In this document: positions 4,965 to 6,227 of the stretch, piece by piece | How the letters are laid out: every line of letters starts with the position of its first letter | Position numbering within the stretch: position 1 is the stretch's first letter | Source: an uncultured Burkholderiales bacterium | GTDB lineage: Bacteria; Pseudomonadota; Gammaproteobacteria; Burkholderiales; Burkholderiaceae_D | Assembly: GCA_937872165.1 (NCBI GenBank) | Contig: CALMOR010000182.1 | Location: 1 to 6,227, forward strand | Length of the DNA: 6,227 nucleotides | Reading direction: 5' to 3' | Made by a program: the position numbers and the translations under genes | Notes under the pieces: model-generated | Seen by the model: the letters and a program-made list of their open reading frames with translations, nothing else | Told to the model about the DNA's origin: nothing | Databases searched by the model: none

Positions 4965-5899
4965 AGATCCGGCTGCGCCGCGCGTCGAAGCGGCTCGACG
5001 AGACCGCGACGGCGCCGATCGGCACGCGCGCCGACCGGCGCCGGGTCATGCCGCAATACATGCTGCCGAAGCGCCGGCTCACGGCCTTCGCGGGCCGCAT
5101 CGCGTCGCGCGAGGGCGGACGCCGCACCCTGACGACGATCCGCTGGTTCGTGCGCAAGTACGGCGTCGACATGAGCGAGGCGGTCGAGCCCGACGTCGCG
5201 CGATACGGCAGCTTCAACGCGTTCTTCACGCGTGCGCTGAAACCGGGCGCCCGTCCCCTCGCGGTCAGCGCGCTGATCTCGCCGGTCGACGGATCGATCA
5301 GCCAGTTCGGCCGCATCGAGCACGACCGCATCCTGCAGGCCAAGGGCCATCGCTATTCGACGACCGCGCTCGTCGGCGGCGACGCGAAGCTCGCGAGCCT
5401 TTTCCACGACGGCCATTTCGCGACGCTCTACCTGAGCCCGCGCGACTACCACCGCATCCACATGCCGTGCGACGGACGTCTGCTGCGGATGATTCACGTG
5501 CCCGGCGACCTGTTCTCGGTCAACCCGACGACCGCCCGCGGCGTGCCGGGGCTCTTCGCCCGCAACGAGCGCGTGGTGTGCGTGTTCGAGACGCCCGACG
5601 ATCGCGAGCCCTTCGTCTTCGTGCTGGTCGGCGCGACGATCGTCGGCAGCATGGCCACCGTGTGGCACGGCGTGATCAACGCGCCGCGCGCGACGCGCGT
5701 GCGCGAGTGGCTCTACGGCGCCGGCGAGGCCGACGACCTCGTGCTCCGGCAGGGCGACGAGATGGGTCGCTTCCTGCTCGGCTCGACCGTCGTCATGCTG
5801 TTCCCGAAGGCGCCGCTGGTCTTCAACCCGGCCTGGGAGCCGGGACGCGCGATCCGCTTCGGCGAAGCGATGGCCGAGCGCGCGGTCGCATCGGCCTGA
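4961..5899 (+). CDS. psd: Phosphatidylserine decarboxylase proenzyme
   Basis: A 312-residue proenzyme that makes phosphatidylethanolamine from phosphatidylserine at the inner membrane. It self-cleaves before a Ser that becomes the pyruvoyl prosthetic group. The match to E. coli Psd runs nearly full length: QYMLPKRRLTAFAG at 32-45, SFNAFFTRALKPGARP at 84-99, SPVDGSISQFGRIE at 107-120, the strongly conserved YLSPRDYHRIHMPC at 157-170, PGDLFSVN at 181-188, LFARNERVVCVFET at 198-211, LVGATIVGS at 222-230 and FLLGST at 271-276. The charge-relay triad is Asp110, His167, Ser275. Cleavage at Gly274-Ser275 gives a beta chain of 274 residues and a short alpha chain of 38. The E. coli C-terminal tail is absent. 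ATG 4961 was chosen for its ATGA overlap with the small ORF; it adds about 20 basic residues compared with E. coli. ATG 5048 is possible but has no Shine-Dalgarno. Confidence 0.95.
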   Translation: MKIRLRRASKRLDETATAPIGTRADRRRVMPQYMLPKRRLTAFAGRIASREGGRRTLTTIRWFVRKYGVDMSEAVEPDVARYGSFNAFFTRALKPGARPLAVSALISPVDGSISQFGRIEHDRILQAKGHRYSTTALVGGDAKLASLFHDGHFATLYLSPRDYHRIHMPCDGRLLRMIHVPGDLFSVNPTTARGVPGLFARNERVVCVFETPDDREPFVFVLVGATIVGSMATVWHGVINAPRATRVREWLYGAGEADDLVLRQGDEMGRFLLGSTVVMLFPKAPLVFNPAWEPGRAIRFGEAMAERAVASA

Positions 5900-5902
5900 G
5901 CG

Positions 5903-6227
5903 TCACGCGCCGACCGCTTCGAACAGCACGACCCGCGACACGTCGGCTTCGGTACGGCCCGATCCTTCCACCTGGCGCTCGTAGCGCGCGCCGGTCGTGA
6001 ACGACTCGGCGACGGCGAAGAGGCCTTCGTAGCGCCATCGGCGCGTCGCCGCCCGGATGAAGATCGGGACGGGCACGCGCTGCTCGACCAGGACCTCGCA
6101 GGCCGGACCGTTCCGCGGACCGGCACCGCACAGGAGGGCGCGCGGCGCATCGGGACTGAACGAGCGCAGCAGGCATGCCGCGACCACGCGCCCGTCCTTC
6201 GTCGGCAGGCAGGCCCGCTTGCTGCCG
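5903..6227 (-). CDS. Unrecognised protein, C-terminal part only (runs off the window)
   Basis: An open frame enters from the right edge and stops at TGA 5905-5903, giving 107 visible C-terminal residues; the start lies beyond the window. A GTG at 6187 exists, but the frame stays open upstream with protein-like content (KRACLPTKDGRVVAAC), so it is probably internal. Visible features: DGRVVAACLLRSF, then RALLCGAGPRNG, then VPVPIFIRAATRRWRYEGLF, with an aromatic WRYEGLF core, and a terminal VSRVVLFEAVGA. The mix of short beta-like strands and basic/aromatic residues suggests a small beta-rich domain, but I do not recognise the family. It is convergent with psd, with only three bases between the stops and no hairpin between them. 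Confidence 0.7.
   Translation of the reverse strand, partial: GSKRACLPTKDGRVVAACLLRSFSPDAPRALLCGAGPRNGPACEVLVEQRVPVPIFIRAATRRWRYEGLFAVAESFTTGARYERQVEGSGRTEADVSRVVLFEAVGA

Noticed and set aside
4955..5668. Minus-strand frame opposite psd
   Set aside because: It is a shadow of psd; the plus-strand frame encodes the full catalytic triad and the GST processing site.

Overview
The window is about two-thirds G+C and densely coding, with strong G/C bias in third codon positions. Gene content (divergent yraN/rsmI, a Burkholderiales-like LivK-type binding protein, an E. coli-like psd) suggests a beta-proteobacterium, probably Burkholderiales or a close relative. This is inferred from gene families and layout, not from a database match.

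Layout from left to right. (1) A yraN/UPF0102 nuclease-fold gene on the minus strand (32-571) is divergent from rsmI, the 16S rRNA C1402 ribose methyltransferase, on the plus strand (645-1595). (2) A hairpin at 1596-1619 separates rsmI from a convergent gene for a periplasmic branched-chain-amino-acid-type ABC binding protein (minus, stop at 1630). Its best start by signal peptide and Shine-Dalgarno is an ATC codon at 2925. (3) A 388-base intergenic region (2926-3313) holds a four-unit 8-bp tandem repeat and short hairpins. (4) Two small plus-strand genes follow: a 56-residue peptide with a 15-residue double-glycine leader that looks like a microcin/class II bacteriocin precursor (3314-3484), and a 91-residue small membrane protein 13 bases downstream (3498-3773) that could be its immunity protein. 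(5) A sigma70-like promoter (3797-3826) precedes a nitronate monooxygenase-family gene (3895-4860), then a 35-codon ORF joined to its neighbours by ATGA overlaps at both ends (4857-4964), then psd, the phosphatidylserine decarboxylase proenzyme (4961-5899). (6) The C-terminal part of an unrecognised minus-strand gene runs off the right edge (5903-6227), only 3 bases from the psd stop.

The flanking genes are mainly housekeeping: rRNA modification, a nuclease-fold accessory protein, amino-acid-type uptake, FMN oxidoreductase and phosphatidylethanolamine synthesis. The candidate new system is the pair at 3314-3773, a secreted double-glycine peptide plus a small multi-span membrane protein. No peptidase-containing ABC exporter is present here, so export would need a transporter encoded elsewhere. 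The other points deserving a second look are the missing canonical start of the binding-protein gene and the doubly ATGA-linked small ORF upstream of psd.
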